Positions 7,882 through 16,920 of a DNA stretch of 64,000 nucleotides are shown one piece after another. Positions within the stretch are counted from its first letter, which is position 1, and each line of letters opens with the position of its first letter. Made by a program: the position numbers and the translations under genes. The notes beneath the pieces are model-generated. The model was not told the DNA's origin and made no database searches. It was given only the letters and a program-made list of their open reading frames with translations. This DNA is from Reichenbachiella carrageenanivorans. Its GTDB lineage: Bacteria; Bacteroidota; Bacteroidia; Cytophagales; Cyclobacteriaceae. The stretch is taken from the NCBI RefSeq assembly GCF_025639805.1, contig NZ_CP106735.1:1490001-1554000 (forward strand), written 5' to 3'.

Positions 7882-8638
7882 CCACTACTTCTCTATCCGT
7901 TAGATTTCTCCACTTGCCTTTAGGAAGCTCTTTCTTAGTGAGGGGTCCGTACATGGTACGGTCGAGTTTTACTACTTCGTATTCGAAGTGTTCAAATATC
8001 CTTCTTACAATTCTATTTTTTCCTACATGGATCTGTACGCCTATAGATCGTTTGTCGCTAGACAGGATGGCAATTTCATCGACTTTTACTTCGCCGTCTT
8101 CGAGTTTAATGCCATTGGCAATTTGTTCGAAATGAAAGGCAGTGAGTGGCTTGTCTAACTCTACTTGATAGATCTTTTTGATTTGGTAGGATGGGTGTGT
8201 CAGCTTTTGAGAAAGGTCTCCGTCGTTGGTGAATAGCAGCAGACCTGTGGTGTTTCTATCCAATCTGCCTACAGGATAGATCCTAGATTCTGTAGCTCCG
8301 TTGATCAACTGCATCACTGTTTTACGATTTTCGGGGTCATCCATCGTGGTGATGTAGTCCTTGGGTTTGTTTAGCAAGATGTAGGCGTAGTTCTGTGGTT
8401 TAATGACTTTATTGTTGAATTTCACCACATCTCCGTATTCTACTTTAGTTCCTAATTCGGTGATTACTTTGTCGTTTATTTTGATTTTACCTTCGGTAAT
8501 CAATACTTCTGCATCGCGACGAGAACAAATGCCCGCATTAGAAATGTATTTGTTTAGACGAGCTGGAAAAGTAAGTGTTTCGAGCTTTGCTGCTGGTTTG
8601 TTTTGGCTTTTTGGATTTGTTTTCTTTCGCATAGTCAT
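7862..8638 (-). CDS. rRNA pseudouridine synthase, RsuA/RluB family
   Basis: A 258-aa enzyme that isomerises uridine in large or small ribosomal RNA. A basic N-terminal extension precedes an S4 RNA-binding domain (about residues 28-75, RLNKYISNAGICSRRDAEVL). The catalytic domain carries the RsuA-family motif GRLDRNTTGLLLFTNDGDL with its catalytic Asp. Bacteroidota members with scpB next door are usually RluB-like, but the exact target position cannot be told from sequence. It is the last gene of the minus-strand unit DksA-like / scpB / this gene, with 113 bp between it and scpB. Its stop lies inside a palindromic terminator. Confidence 0.9.
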   Translation of the reverse strand: MTMRKKTNPKSQNKPAAKLETLTFPARLNKYISNAGICSRRDAEVLITEGKIKINDKVITELGTKVEYGDVVKFNNKVIKPQNYAYILLNKPKDYITTMDDPENRKTVMQLINGATESRIYPVGRLDRNTTGLLLFTNDGDLSQKLTHPSYQIKKIYQVELDKPLTAFHFEQIANGIKLEDGEVKVDEIAILSSDKRSIGVQIHVGKNRIVRRIFEHFEYEVVKLDRTMYGPLTKKELPKGKWRNLTDREVVVLKNLS

Positions 8639-8751
8639 CTTAATTCATGCAAAAGTATCGAAAAGGAGCTGAGAAATATCAATAAACGAATTTCAAATCA
8701 CAAATTAGCTCTAAACCCAGTGGCAGGCATGAGTAGGAAGGGGTGGTTGTT

Positions 8752-9312
8752 TTATTCCTGTTCCTCCCCTATTTCGTTTTCTTTCTGAACGAAATCTTTA
8801 ATTGTAGGGAGTTCGTTGAGGCTATTGATACTAAAGTAGTCGAGAAAATTTTGGCTTGTGCCGTAGATAATGGGTCTACCTACGGCATCAGATTTACCTT
8901 TGATTTCAATCAATTCTTTTTCTAGCAGTTTGTGTACGGCATAGTCGCAGTTTACACCGCGTATTTGCTCCATCTCTCCTTTAGTGATGGGTTGTCGGTA
9001 GGCAATGATCGACAGGGTTTCTAACGATGAATTCGAAAGTCTTTTCTTGGATTGTTGCTTGAGCAATATCCCAATACTGGCTTGATAAGCAGGCTTGGTT
9101 AGAAACTGAAATCCGCCTCCGCTTTTTACGGGCTCAAATGAGAACTCGTCTGCTTGGTATTTATCTTGTATCTTGACTATGGCTTCTTCTATATCTGTAA
9201 GCGGCACATCTGCTTCAAACATCTCAGTCAAGCATTCTTTGATTTCCTGATCTGTTATCGGCTTTTGCGAACAAAAAATGAGCGCTTCAATATGATTAGC
9301 CAGATAATCCAA
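8752..9312 (-). CDS. scpB: Segregation and condensation protein B
   Basis: A 186-aa subunit of the SMC-ScpAB condensin complex, forming the winged-helix dimer that binds ScpA. Recognisable features are the N-terminal IEALIFCSQKPIT, the central LSNSSLETLSIIAYRQPIT and MEQIRGVNCDYAVHKL, and the GRPIIYGTSQNFLDYF segment. The C-terminus is acidic. It begins directly after the stop of the DksA-like gene (no gap), and precedes an RluB-like gene, the common scpB-rluB order. Confidence 0.93.
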   Translation of the reverse strand: MDYLANHIEALIFCSQKPITDQEIKECLTEMFEADVPLTDIEEAIVKIQDKYQADEFSFEPVKSGGGFQFLTKPAYQASIGILLKQQSKKRLSNSSLETLSIIAYRQPITKGEMEQIRGVNCDYAVHKLLEKELIEIKGKSDAVGRPIIYGTSQNFLDYFSINSLNELPTIKDFVQKENEIGEEQE

Positions 9313-9699
9313 TTAACCGTTTTGCTTCAGTTTAGAGTCTATCGATAGCGTCGTATGAGGCACTGCTCTCAACCTTTCTTTGCTAATTAGTTTCCCGCTT
9401 TCCTTGCAAATACCATAGGTGCCGTTTTTGATTCGGATCAAGGCATTTTCCAAGTTGGTCATGAATTTTTGCTGTCTAGCAGCCAGTTGATTCAAGCTTT
9501 CTTTTTCAGCAGTATCGGCACCATCTTCTAGTGTTTTTACATTGCCAAATGTACTGTCAGTACCAGAGTCACCGCTTCTAGTCAACGATTGTTTGATATA
9601 ATTCAATTCGCTCTTTGCTTTTTCCAGCTTACCTAATATCAGCTCTTCAAACTCAGCTAGCTCTTCTTGAGAATATCTCGTTTTCTCTCCATTGCTCAT
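9313..9699 (-). CDS. TraR/DksA-family protein with degenerate zinc finger
   Basis: A 128-aa protein with an N-terminal coiled coil (about residues 10-45) and a C-terminal TraR/DksA domain, GTYGICKESGKLISKERLRAVP. Family members bind in the secondary channel of RNA polymerase and alter initiation, often with ppGpp. Only the first of the four zinc-ligand Cys is kept (CKES instead of CxxC, and no Cys pair after the helix), as is usual in the Bacteroidota subgroup, so zinc is probably not bound. It heads an operon with scpB. The regulatory role is inferred from the family. Confidence 0.85.
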   Translation of the reverse strand: MSNGEKTRYSQEELAEFEELILGKLEKAKSELNYIKQSLTRSGDSGTDSTFGNVKTLEDGADTAEKESLNQLAARQQKFMTNLENALIRIKNGTYGICKESGKLISKERLRAVPHTTLSIDSKLKQNG

Positions 9700-9885
9700 A
9701 ATTATAGCATTTTAATCCAAGGATAATTGGCGCAATCTAATTCAACGCAACTAAAAACAAAAGGAAAAATGCAGTCACCTTGAATAATTAATTATGCCTT
9801 AACGGGTTAGCTTAGTACAGGACTTTTAAACGTAATAACAGAGCAAAAAGTGTGTGTATTTGTTTCCTTGACGAAGGGTTTTTGT

Positions 9886-11424
9886 TTAGGCAGCCCAGCC
9901 CTCTCTATCTAGGCTTCTGTATTGTATGGCTTCTGCCAAATGTTCAATTTGAATGTCTTCTTTGCCCGCCAAGTCGGCAATGGTACGTGCCACTTTCAGG
10001 ATGCGATCATAGGCACGAGCAGATAGGCCTAGTTTTTCCATCGCAGTTTTCAACAGGGTTTTTCCAAGTTGGTTGATCTGGCAAATGGATTTTACCATTT
10101 GCGAATTCATCATGGCATTGTTGAATATATTAGGGTGATCTTTAAATCGCTCTTGCTGGACCATACGCGCTTTGATCACTCGATTTCGAATCTCTTCGCT
10201 ACTTTCCGTCTTGCGGTCTTCTGTGAGCTGGTCGAACGATACAGGAGTCACTTCTACATGCAAGTCTATGCGGTCCAATAAAGGGCCACTTACCTTGTTG
10301 AGGTATTTCTGAACTACGCCAGGGGCACAGACGCATTCTTTTTCGGGGTGATTATAATAACCACAGGGGCATGGGTTCATACTGGCAATCAGCATGAAAT
10401 TGGCTGGAAACTCTATGGAAATCTTCGCTCGAGAAATAGTGACTTTTCGTTCTTCTAATGGTTGTCGCATGACCTCCAATACCGTTCGTTTGAATTCAGG
10501 CAGCTCGTCTAGAAACAGCACGCCATTGTTGGCTAAAGAAATCTCACCTGGCTGGGGTATACCCCCTCCTCCTACTAGTGCCACGTCGCTGATTGTATGA
10601 TGTGGAGATCTAAACGGACGTGTGGCTATCAAGGAAGAATTTTCCTTGAGATGGCCAGCTACCGAGTGAATTTTTGTTGTTTCTAGGGATTCTTGTAGCG
10701 ATAGCGGGGGAAGAATCGATGGCAGCCGTTTGGCGAGCATGGTTTTTCCAGCACCAGGCGGGCCTATCATGATTACGTTATGACCGCCTGCTGCTGCTAT
10801 TTCTAGCGATCTTTTAATGTTTTCTTGTCCTTGTACATTGGCAAAGTCAGCATCGTATTCATTCACATGTGTGTGAAAGATGTCCCGAGTATCGTAGATC
10901 AAAGGTTCTATTAGTTGAGTGCCAGACAAGTGATCAATGGCTTCTTGAAGAGTGTCTACGCCATATACATTCAAATGGTCTACAATAGCTGCTTCAGAGG
11001 CATTTTCTTTGGGAAGGATGAAAGACTTAAAGCCTTGCTTGCGAGCTTCTATGGCAATGGGCAGTGCGCCTTTGATCGGGCGAATGCTGCCGTCGAGCGC
11101 AAGCTCACCCATGATAATGCTTTGGTCTAGTTCGTCAAGATCCAGTTGGCCAGAGGCTTTTAAGATACCTAGCGCAATAGGCAGATCGTAGGAGGAGCCT
11201 TCCTTTTTGATGTCGGCAGGGGCTAGGTTTACGATTACTTTTTGCCGAGGCATAGAGTAGCCATTTTGCTTGAGTGCAGATTCCACTCGGTGTTCGCTTT
11301 CTTTGACGGCTGAATCAGGGAGCCCTACCATAAAGAACTTCGTGCCAGCGATTACATTAGCTTCGATCGTAATGATGTGAGCATCTACTCCATATACTGC
11401 GCTACCGAAGGTTTTGGCTAACAT
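9886..11424 (-). CDS. YifB-family Mg-chelatase-like AAA+ ATPase (ComM-like)
   Basis: A 512-aa protein with three parts: an N-terminal Lon-like/ChlI domain (about residues 1-165), an AAA+ ATPase with Walker A GPPGAGKTMLAKR near residue 218 and Walker B LFLDELPEFKR, and a C-terminal Mg_chelatase_C domain. The Cys-rich insert NPCPCGYYNHPEKECVC is typical. The best-studied member, ComM, is a hexameric helicase that promotes branch migration during natural transformation. That role here is inference. It is transcribed on its own, with 186 bp of non-coding DNA before the next gene downstream. Confidence 0.9.
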   Translation of the reverse strand: MLAKTFGSAVYGVDAHIITIEANVIAGTKFFMVGLPDSAVKESEHRVESALKQNGYSMPRQKVIVNLAPADIKKEGSSYDLPIALGILKASGQLDLDELDQSIIMGELALDGSIRPIKGALPIAIEARKQGFKSFILPKENASEAAIVDHLNVYGVDTLQEAIDHLSGTQLIEPLIYDTRDIFHTHVNEYDADFANVQGQENIKRSLEIAAAGGHNVIMIGPPGAGKTMLAKRLPSILPPLSLQESLETTKIHSVAGHLKENSSLIATRPFRSPHHTISDVALVGGGGIPQPGEISLANNGVLFLDELPEFKRTVLEVMRQPLEERKVTISRAKISIEFPANFMLIASMNPCPCGYYNHPEKECVCAPGVVQKYLNKVSGPLLDRIDLHVEVTPVSFDQLTEDRKTESSEEIRNRVIKARMVQQERFKDHPNIFNNAMMNSQMVKSICQINQLGKTLLKTAMEKLGLSARAYDRILKVARTIADLAGKEDIQIEHLAEAIQYRSLDREGWAA

Positions 11425-11465
11425 TTAGATTGGTTGTCCGATAAATTAAATGAATTGACTAGGTT

Positions 11466-11849
11466 TTATTCTTCTGTTGCAGCTTCGGGTTTTTCTTCTT
11501 CAGGTTCTGTATCGGCAGCAGGAGCGGGAGTGCTGGCTACTGGAGGAGCGGGAGTTTCAGTATTAGACCTATCATAGAGTTTGGCTTTTAGATCTAGTAT
11601 TTCTATTTCTAATGATTTGATCTTGCTTCGCTTAGTCACCAAATGGATGTTTTCCACGATAATTTCTGTGATAAATAAGATAGACCCTACAGCTCCCATC
11701 TGAAGAACAAACTTGATCAATCCAGTCCATGTGCTGATCCAATCCCAGTCCCAACGCAAGACGATATCCTCATAGTTAAACGCGATGAAAGCAGAAAAGG
11801 CAAAGTACATGAGGTATATGCCGTAAAAAAAGGATTTGAATTTTTTCAT
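11466..11849 (-). CDS. Small two-helix membrane protein with coiled coil and Pro/Glu-rich tail
   Basis: Not recognised as a named family. From the ATG at 11849 the product is 127 aa: a basic start (MKKFKSF), two hydrophobic segments (about residues 6-25 and 45-68), a coiled-coil stretch SKIKSLEIEILDLKAKL, and a low-complexity tail of Pro, Ala and Glu. An upstream in-frame start at 11927 would add 26 residues without membrane-protein logic, so the shorter form is preferred. The tail and coiled coil suggest a cytoplasmic protein-interaction surface on a membrane anchor. It follows a divergent promoter region before the genes at 12015. Confidence 0.6.
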   Translation of the reverse strand: MKKFKSFFYGIYLMYFAFSAFIAFNYEDIVLRWDWDWISTWTGLIKFVLQMGAVGSILFITEIIVENIHLVTKRSKIKSLEIEILDLKAKLYDRSNTETPAPPVASTPAPAADTEPEEEKPEAATEE

Positions 11850-12014
11850 GCGTTTGAGTGTTGTGTCTTTTATAGCTGGGTAAATAATGATTGCATAATA
11901 ACTTATGGGTCTATCGACAAGCAGCAATCTTGAGACTAATTTAAATATTAAATTAATTTTTATCTATCAAAGACTCCTATTCCTTTTTTCAGTTTTGAAT
12001 TATTCTTTGAATTA

Positions 12015-12191
12015 ATGGCAACGAACCTATCTCAAGGCGCATTTAATAGGAAAGAAGAGGAAAACAATACGCAATATTTTATATTGCATATTGAGAAAAA
12101 TAATACCCTTTTTGATGTGTTCAATGAAAATGAGGTGTCAGCAGCCAAGTTATTAATGGAGTCATCAAATGTAAACATTATAGCAGCATGA
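12015..12191 (+). CDS. Very small gene (58 aa) coupled to the next gene
   Basis: An ATG at 12015 opens a frame of 58 codons ending in TGA at 12189-12191. The stop overlaps the ATG of the 501-aa gene as ATGA, the classic arrangement of translational coupling. The peptide starts MATNLSQGAFNRKEEENNTQ and continues with a beta-like segment (YFILHIEKNNTLFDVF) and a short helix; it has no signal peptide or membrane segment. No family is recognised. Its existence rests on the overlap and on the lack of another start signal for the downstream gene. It might also be a leader peptide. Confidence 0.55.
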   Translation: MATNLSQGAFNRKEEENNTQYFILHIEKNNTLFDVFNENEVSAAKLLMESSNVNIIAA

Positions 12192-13693
12192 AAGAGATTA
12201 ATAAGTTAGTGGACCTAGTCACCCATGGTCTGAAGAGTAACTTCGATGTAATCAACCTAACTGGTGATGTCGACAATCCTGGAAAAGAGCAACTGCTCTA
12301 CAATGGCGTTCTGAATGGAGATTATCCCACAGATGAAAGCGCTGCGGAAGGAATGTATCAATCAGATATATATGATCAGCGTTTTAGAATGCTGAAATCT
12401 CGATTACGACACAAACTTTACGATCTGCTTTATCACATCAATTTTGATGAACCTGGCTTTTCACATTCTGCAAAAGTGGAACTAGAGTGCAAAGAGTATG
12501 TGCATAAGGCTCATATCTTGTACAGACTGGGCGAGTTTTCTATGTCAGAAAAGCAACTTAATAAGTGTATCACGCTTGCCGAGGAAAATCAGATCACTCA
12601 TGCGCTAGTAGAAGCGTATGAGCTTAAGAGCGATATTTTGTCTTATGAATGTAAGCCTACTGATTTTGAGTTGACGATTGATAAAATCAAATCATTAAGA
12701 AAATTAAGTACAGTAGAAAAGGAAAGTCAGGATACTTTTTTAAGGATGAGGATGCTCATGTCCAAGTCTATTCATTCTAGAAACACCTGTCAGGATCACC
12801 TTTCGAAGGCTTTGGTCGAAACAGAAAAAGCTTGGAAGAGTACAAAGTCTATTAATATTTTCCTGAATTATTATCAGTTAAATGTTTGGATTTTGATGTT
12901 AGATGAAAATTATACGGGTCTGTATAAGTTTAGCCAAGAAGCACTAAAGACAATAGTAAAATCTAAGGTCAATGTAGAAAGATTTGACCAAGGTTATAAT
13001 AGCTATTTGGCAAGTAGAGCATTGCTCTCTGCGGAAAAATACAAGGAAGGGTATGCGGAGGCCAAAGTTGGGTTCAAGTTTATAGAGAAGTCTACTGAGC
13101 AGTGGTTTGACCACTCAGAAACGTACTTCCTTTTGGCCATGCACAATCAAGACTATAAGTTGGCAAACACCGTTTTGGATAGTGTGCTCAAAAACCCGAA
13201 CTATTCTAGAGCTTCAGAGCAGATTGTAGGGAGATGGAAGGTATTTAGGATATATCTAAACTTCGCTATGCCAGGCAAAGAAATGCTCAAGCGTGTTCGT
13301 TTTTCGGATGTGTACGAAGCAGCAGATTATTACTATGTAGAACTCAAGGGCTATTACCTTACCCTGCCTTTGTTGGAGTTTATTCATCATGTGAATAAAG
13401 ACAGGATGGATTTGGCTATGGCAAAGCTCGAAGAGGTGGATAATTATTTCTTTAAAAACCTGAACGAGCCAGGTAAAAATCCACGAGAAAAGCAATTTTA
13501 TAAAATGCTAAAGGTGTTAAAAGCGTCTGGTTTTGATGCTTCAAAAACTCGAACAAAAACAGAGAAGTATCTGGAAAAGATAAGAGAAAAAAGGACTTAT
13601 TTGCCTTTTTCAGATTTTGAAATCATTCCTTATGAGCACCTTTGGGAAGTGGTATTGCAAACAGTGGCTAAGATGAAGACGACTGCTGCTTAG
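12188..13693 (+). CDS. Unrecognised 501-aa protein, probably TPR-like helical repeats
   Basis: No family is recognised with confidence. The protein has no signal peptide and no membrane segment, so it is probably cytosolic. After a variable N-terminus (about 1-90), residues 95-420 look like a run of paired helices of tetratricopeptide type, for example AHILYRLGEFSMSEKQLNKC and the alanine/tyrosine-rich pairs ALLSAEKYKEGYAEAKVGF and YKLANTVLDSVL. The C-terminus is basic (KTRTKTEKYLEKIREKR). The start ATG overlaps the stop of the 58-aa gene. The 3' end overlaps the convergent nth gene by 26 bp. A scaffold role is only a guess from the repeats. Confidence 0.75.
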   Translation: MKEINKLVDLVTHGLKSNFDVINLTGDVDNPGKEQLLYNGVLNGDYPTDESAAEGMYQSDIYDQRFRMLKSRLRHKLYDLLYHINFDEPGFSHSAKVELECKEYVHKAHILYRLGEFSMSEKQLNKCITLAEENQITHALVEAYELKSDILSYECKPTDFELTIDKIKSLRKLSTVEKESQDTFLRMRMLMSKSIHSRNTCQDHLSKALVETEKAWKSTKSINIFLNYYQLNVWILMLDENYTGLYKFSQEALKTIVKSKVNVERFDQGYNSYLASRALLSAEKYKEGYAEAKVGFKFIEKSTEQWFDHSETYFLLAMHNQDYKLANTVLDSVLKNPNYSRASEQIVGRWKVFRIYLNFAMPGKEMLKRVRFSDVYEAADYYYVELKGYYLTLPLLEFIHHVNKDRMDLAMAKLEEVDNYFFKNLNEPGKNPREKQFYKMLKVLKASGFDASKTRTKTEKYLEKIREKRTYLPFSDFEIIPYEHLWEVVLQTVAKMKTTAA

Positions 13694-14336
13694 GCTGTAC
13701 GTTTTTTTCGAAGTATTTACACATCAGTGAGATCTCACATTTTTCACACTTTGGCTTTCTGGCGAGGCAGATGTACCTGCCATGCAAGATGAGCCAATGG
13801 TGTGCTTTGGGGATGTGTTCTTCTGGGATGAACTTGACTAATTGCTTTTCTACCTCTAGCGGTGTTTTGGCTGTTTGAGGGACTAGACCCAAGCGTTTGG
13901 ATACACGGAAGACGTGTGTGTCTACTGCCATCGTGGGCTGATTGAAGACTACTGAGGCTATTACATTGGCAGTTTTTCGGCCTACTCCAGGGAGTTTTTG
14001 TAGTTCTTTGATGTCTGCTGGTACTTCTGAATTGAAGTCTTCTACTAACATTTTAGCCATGCCTAGTAAGTGCTTGGTTTTGTTGTTGGGGTAGGAAATG
14101 GATCTGATATAGGGAAATAGCTCGTCGAAGTTAGAGGCTGCAAGTGCTTCTGGCGTAGGGAACGATTCGAAGATAGCTGGCGTCACCATATTCACGCGCT
14201 TGTCTGTGCATTGAGCACTAAGCGCTACAGCTACTATCAGCTGAAAGGGGTTTTCATAGTGAAGCTCAGTTTCTGCTTCTGGGTTGTGCCGACTGAAATA
14301 ATCTATAAAAAACTGATACCGCTCTTTTTTATTCAT
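13668..14336 (-). CDS. nth: Endonuclease III (DNA glycosylase/AP lyase)
   Basis: Removes oxidised pyrimidines from DNA and nicks the abasic site in base excision repair. The helix-hairpin-helix LPGVGRKTAN carries the catalytic Lys121, and Asp139 is in AVDTHVFR. The C-terminal [4Fe-4S] cluster motif is complete, Cys190-x6-Cys197-x2-Cys200-x5-Cys206. Length (222 aa) is normal. It converges on the 501-aa gene with a 26-bp overlap and lies 47 bp from the small anti-sigma-like gene on the same strand. Confidence 0.96.
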   Translation of the reverse strand: MNKKERYQFFIDYFSRHNPEAETELHYENPFQLIVAVALSAQCTDKRVNMVTPAIFESFPTPEALAASNFDELFPYIRSISYPNNKTKHLLGMAKMLVEDFNSEVPADIKELQKLPGVGRKTANVIASVVFNQPTMAVDTHVFRVSKRLGLVPQTAKTPLEVEKQLVKFIPEEHIPKAHHWLILHGRYICLARKPKCEKCEISLMCKYFEKNVQPKQQSSSS

Positions 14337-14382
14337 AGTTCGAATCTACAAAAAGGAGTGGCAATTCTTGTAAAGTCTTAGT

Positions 14383-14613
14383 TTAAATCCCAGCTGGATA
14401 ATTGGATGAAAAGTTGAAAATTTTCTCTAAGGTAAAATCCGTGGGGTCAAACAGCAACCCGTCTAAAATGGAGCTATCCAATTTCAAGTCAAAAAATTTG
14501 GCTTCGAGCTCAGCATCGCACACTAATGCGTTTTCAATACTTGTTTTTTCATTTTCCGTAGACTCTCCATATAGATAGCGGAGCAAATCATTTTCGGTAA
14601 AAGTGGTGATCAT
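14383..14613 (-). CDS. Small putative anti-sigma factor
   Basis: A 76-aa acidic protein without a membrane segment. The N-terminal half (FTENDLLRYLYGESTENEKTSIENAL) resembles the start of anti-sigma helical domains, in which a short helix pair clamps the sigma factor. Its ATG lies inside the end of the ECF sigma gene (26-bp overlap), so the two are made together. In Bacteroidota, such short soluble proteins commonly follow this sigma factor. The assignment is from context plus the N-terminal pattern, and no binding residue can be confirmed. Confidence 0.6.
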   Translation of the reverse strand: MITTFTENDLLRYLYGESTENEKTSIENALVCDAELEAKFFDLKLDSSILDGLLFDPTDFTLEKIFNFSSNYPAGI

Positions 14614-15187
14614 AAGCGATGTTCAATTTTTGCATTTTCTTACGCAAATTGATCAAGGCATATCTCATCCGACCTAAAGCTGTATTGATACTGACGTTAG
14701 TGGACTCTGCAATGTCTTGAAAACTCATTTGCATATAGTGTCTCATTATTAAAACTTCCTTTTGTACTTCGGGTAATTCCTGCACAAGTTTTTTTAATAA
14801 CGCATTAGTATCTTGTTTGATTTGGATAGACTCTACGGAGTCTTCAGCAAAAGCGAGCGTATTGAATACACCACTTCCATCTTCCATTACAATAGTTGGG
14901 TAACGTTTGTCTTTCCTAAAAAAATCAATCGCCAAGTTGTGCGCAATGCGCAATACCCATGGTAGAAATTTGCCTTCTTCATTGTATTTGCCTGACTTCA
15001 CGGTTTTCACCACTTTGATAAATGTTTCCTGAAGAAGATCTTCAGCCACATATTTATCTTTCACGATCAAGTAAATAGTAGTGAACACACGAGACTTATG
15101 TCGAGCCACCAACTCTTCAAACGCCTCTTCGCTACCGTTTTTGTAATGTGATACTAATAAGCTATCACTAACACCAAAATTATTCAT
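14588..15187 (-). CDS. ECF-type RNA polymerase sigma factor
   Basis: A 199-aa sigma-70 family protein of the extracytoplasmic-function group. Region 2 (about residues 25-95) includes AFEELVARHKSRVF, the EDLLQETFIKVV segment and the WVLRIAHNLAIDFFRK stretch that melts the -10. Region 4 (about 130-190) includes LPEVQKEVLIMRHY and an HTH with FQDIAESTNVSINTALGRMRYAL for -35 recognition. Downstream, overlapping, is a 76-aa putative anti-sigma gene. Which promoters it controls cannot be read here; no membrane anti-sigma is nearby, suggesting a cytoplasmic signal. Confidence 0.92.
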   Translation of the reverse strand: MNNFGVSDSLLVSHYKNGSEEAFEELVARHKSRVFTTIYLIVKDKYVAEDLLQETFIKVVKTVKSGKYNEEGKFLPWVLRIAHNLAIDFFRKDKRYPTIVMEDGSGVFNTLAFAEDSVESIQIKQDTNALLKKLVQELPEVQKEVLIMRHYMQMSFQDIAESTNVSINTALGRMRYALINLRKKMQKLNIAYDHHFYRK

Positions 15188-15455
15188 CTGTTTAACACTT
15201 TTGTTTAACGTACTTGTCTAGTCCATATTGTCATGTTTGGTTAAAGAATTGAGTTTTATTTTTTAGAAAGGCACTATCTCAAATGTACTAAAACCGAGAC
15301 AATTTGCAAAAAATTAAATCTTATTAAAGTTCTATTTATTATTTATATCCTTCTATAAAATTCGATCAATGTCTTAGTACATTCGATTAATAAGACAAGA
15401 AAGGAACTGTAATACCCCTAAATGGGTTAGGGTCAATATAAATTAGAGGACAAAT

Positions 15456-15737
15456 ATGAAAGCAATTTGGAATGGACATGTATTGGCGGAAAGTGCGGAT
15501 ACACTTGTAGTAGAAAACAATCACTATTTCCCTCCTTCGGCTATTAAGCAGGAGTTTTTTAAAGCTAGCCCTACACATACCCACTGCCCATGGAAAGGGG
15601 AGGCCAGCTACTATACCATAGATGCAGGAGGTAAGCAGAATATAGATGCCGCTTGGTATTATCCATCAGCTTCTGATTTAGCTAAAAATATAGAAGGATA
15701 TGTGGCCTTTTGGAAGGGTGTGGAGGTAGTGAAGTAA
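15456..15737 (+). CDS. DUF427 domain protein
   Basis: A 93-aa single-domain protein of the DUF427 family, a small beta-rich fold. Family phrases are MKAIWNGHVLAES, the HCPWKGEASYY strand containing the conserved Cys-Pro-x-Lys-Gly, and AAWYYPSASDLAKNI. No enzymatic activity is established for the family. The preceding 268 bp contain two short inverted repeats (GTCTTA/TAAGAC at 15371-15396 and CCCTAA/TTAGGG at 15416-15432), which could form 5' leader hairpins. It is followed after about 35 bp by the helicase promoter, so it is probably transcribed alone. Confidence 0.88.
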   Translation: MKAIWNGHVLAESADTLVVENNHYFPPSAIKQEFFKASPTHTHCPWKGEASYYTIDAGGKQNIDAAWYYPSASDLAKNIEGYVAFWKGVEVVK

Positions 15738-15772
15738 GCGGGGAAATAGATGGTGGTGTGCATGGGCCTGTC

Positions 15773-15780
15773 TATCTTTG
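15773..15780 (+). promoter_or_regulatory. -7 box (TATCTTTG) before the DEAD-box helicase
   Basis: An exact TAnnTTTG match ends 27 bp before the GTG at 15808. It overlaps the alternative TTG start at 15778, which therefore cannot be in the mRNA; this supports the GTG start. No clear TTG -33 element is seen at the usual distance. Confidence 0.5.
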
Positions 15781-15807
15781 TTGCTTCACATTTTTAAACA
15801 GTACATC

Positions 15808-16920
15808 GTGTCTACATTTTCAGCATTAGGTATTTCAAAGTCACTCATCAAAGGGTTGAACGAATTAGGAATTAAAACGCCTACCGAAATCCAAGAAAGA
15901 GCTATCCCTGTTTTAGTACAGGGGCAGACCGATTTTGTGGGACAAGCACAGACTGGAACAGGTAAGACGGCAGCCTTTGGTTTGCCACTTTTAGAACTGG
16001 TAGACCCTAAGGTGAGTCACATTCAGGGGCTGATTTTGGCACCTACTCGAGAATTGTGTCAGCAGATTGCCAAGCAGCTATTTAAATTCACCAAGTATTC
16101 TGACAAGGTTTTTACTGAAGCGGTATTTGGTGGTGCCAAAATAGACGAGCAGATTAGCAAATTGCAACGGCCTACTCAAATTCTAGTGGCTACTCCTGGT
16201 CGGTTGGTGGATTTGCTGGAGCGCAAAGCAGTATCGCTCGAACATGTTCAGACTGTAGTGCTCGACGAAGCAGACGAGATGTTGAGTATGGGTTTTAAGC
16301 AGGACCTCAACAAAATATTGGATCAAACAGCCTCCACTAGTAATAAGTGGCTTTTTTCAGCAACAATGCCCGAGGGGGTGAAAAAGATGATTCGCACTTA
16401 CCTTTCTCAAAACGCAGAGCGTGTAGAACTGAAAAAGAAAGGTGCTAATGAAAATATTTCTTATCAATATGTGGTTTGTGACCCTCTAGACAAGTTGAAA
16501 GTTTTATTGTCTTTTCTTAGATCACAAAAAGAAAACCGAGGATTGATCTTTTGTAATACCAAAGCAGCAGTACAAACACTGAGTAAGCAACTTCAGGCCA
16601 AAAATATCGCAGCGGATGCGCTTGAAGGAGACATGAAGCAGAAGGAACGTGACAAAGTGATGCGTGCTTTTAAAAATGAAAGTTTGCAAATTTTAGTGTC
16701 GACAGATGTAGCAGCTCGTGGTATTGATGTAAAAGGGCTGTCGTATGTGGTGCACTATCAAGTGCCTGAGCATTTGGAGTATTTTACCCACCGAAGCGGC
16801 CGTACAGGTCGAGCAGGGTTGGATGGGCTTTCGCTCTGTCTAGTCAACGAAGCAGAGGTGAAACGTATCCACTTTTATGAGCAGAATTTGAAAATCAAAA
16901 TGACGCGGATCAAGGATTGA
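15808..16920 (+). CDS. DEAD-box ATP-dependent RNA helicase
   Basis: A 370-aa core helicase. Q motif region GIKTPTEIQERAIP, motif I AQTGTGKTAA, motif Ia PTRELCQQ, motif II VLDEADEML, motif III SATMP, and motif VI HRSGRTGRAG are all present in order over the two RecA domains. There is almost no C-terminal extension, so it lacks the basic tail of CsdA/DeaD and looks like a minimal RhlE/RhlB-type helicase acting in RNA folding or decay. GTG at 15808 (MSTFSALGISKSL) is preferred to a TTG 30 bp upstream. Its stop overlaps the start of the cupin gene. Confidence 0.93.
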   Translation: MSTFSALGISKSLIKGLNELGIKTPTEIQERAIPVLVQGQTDFVGQAQTGTGKTAAFGLPLLELVDPKVSHIQGLILAPTRELCQQIAKQLFKFTKYSDKVFTEAVFGGAKIDEQISKLQRPTQILVATPGRLVDLLERKAVSLEHVQTVVLDEADEMLSMGFKQDLNKILDQTASTSNKWLFSATMPEGVKKMIRTYLSQNAERVELKKKGANENISYQYVVCDPLDKLKVLLSFLRSQKENRGLIFCNTKAAVQTLSKQLQAKNIAADALEGDMKQKERDKVMRAFKNESLQILVSTDVAARGIDVKGLSYVVHYQVPEHLEYFTHRSGRTGRAGLDGLSLCLVNEAEVKRIHFYEQNLKIKMTRIKD

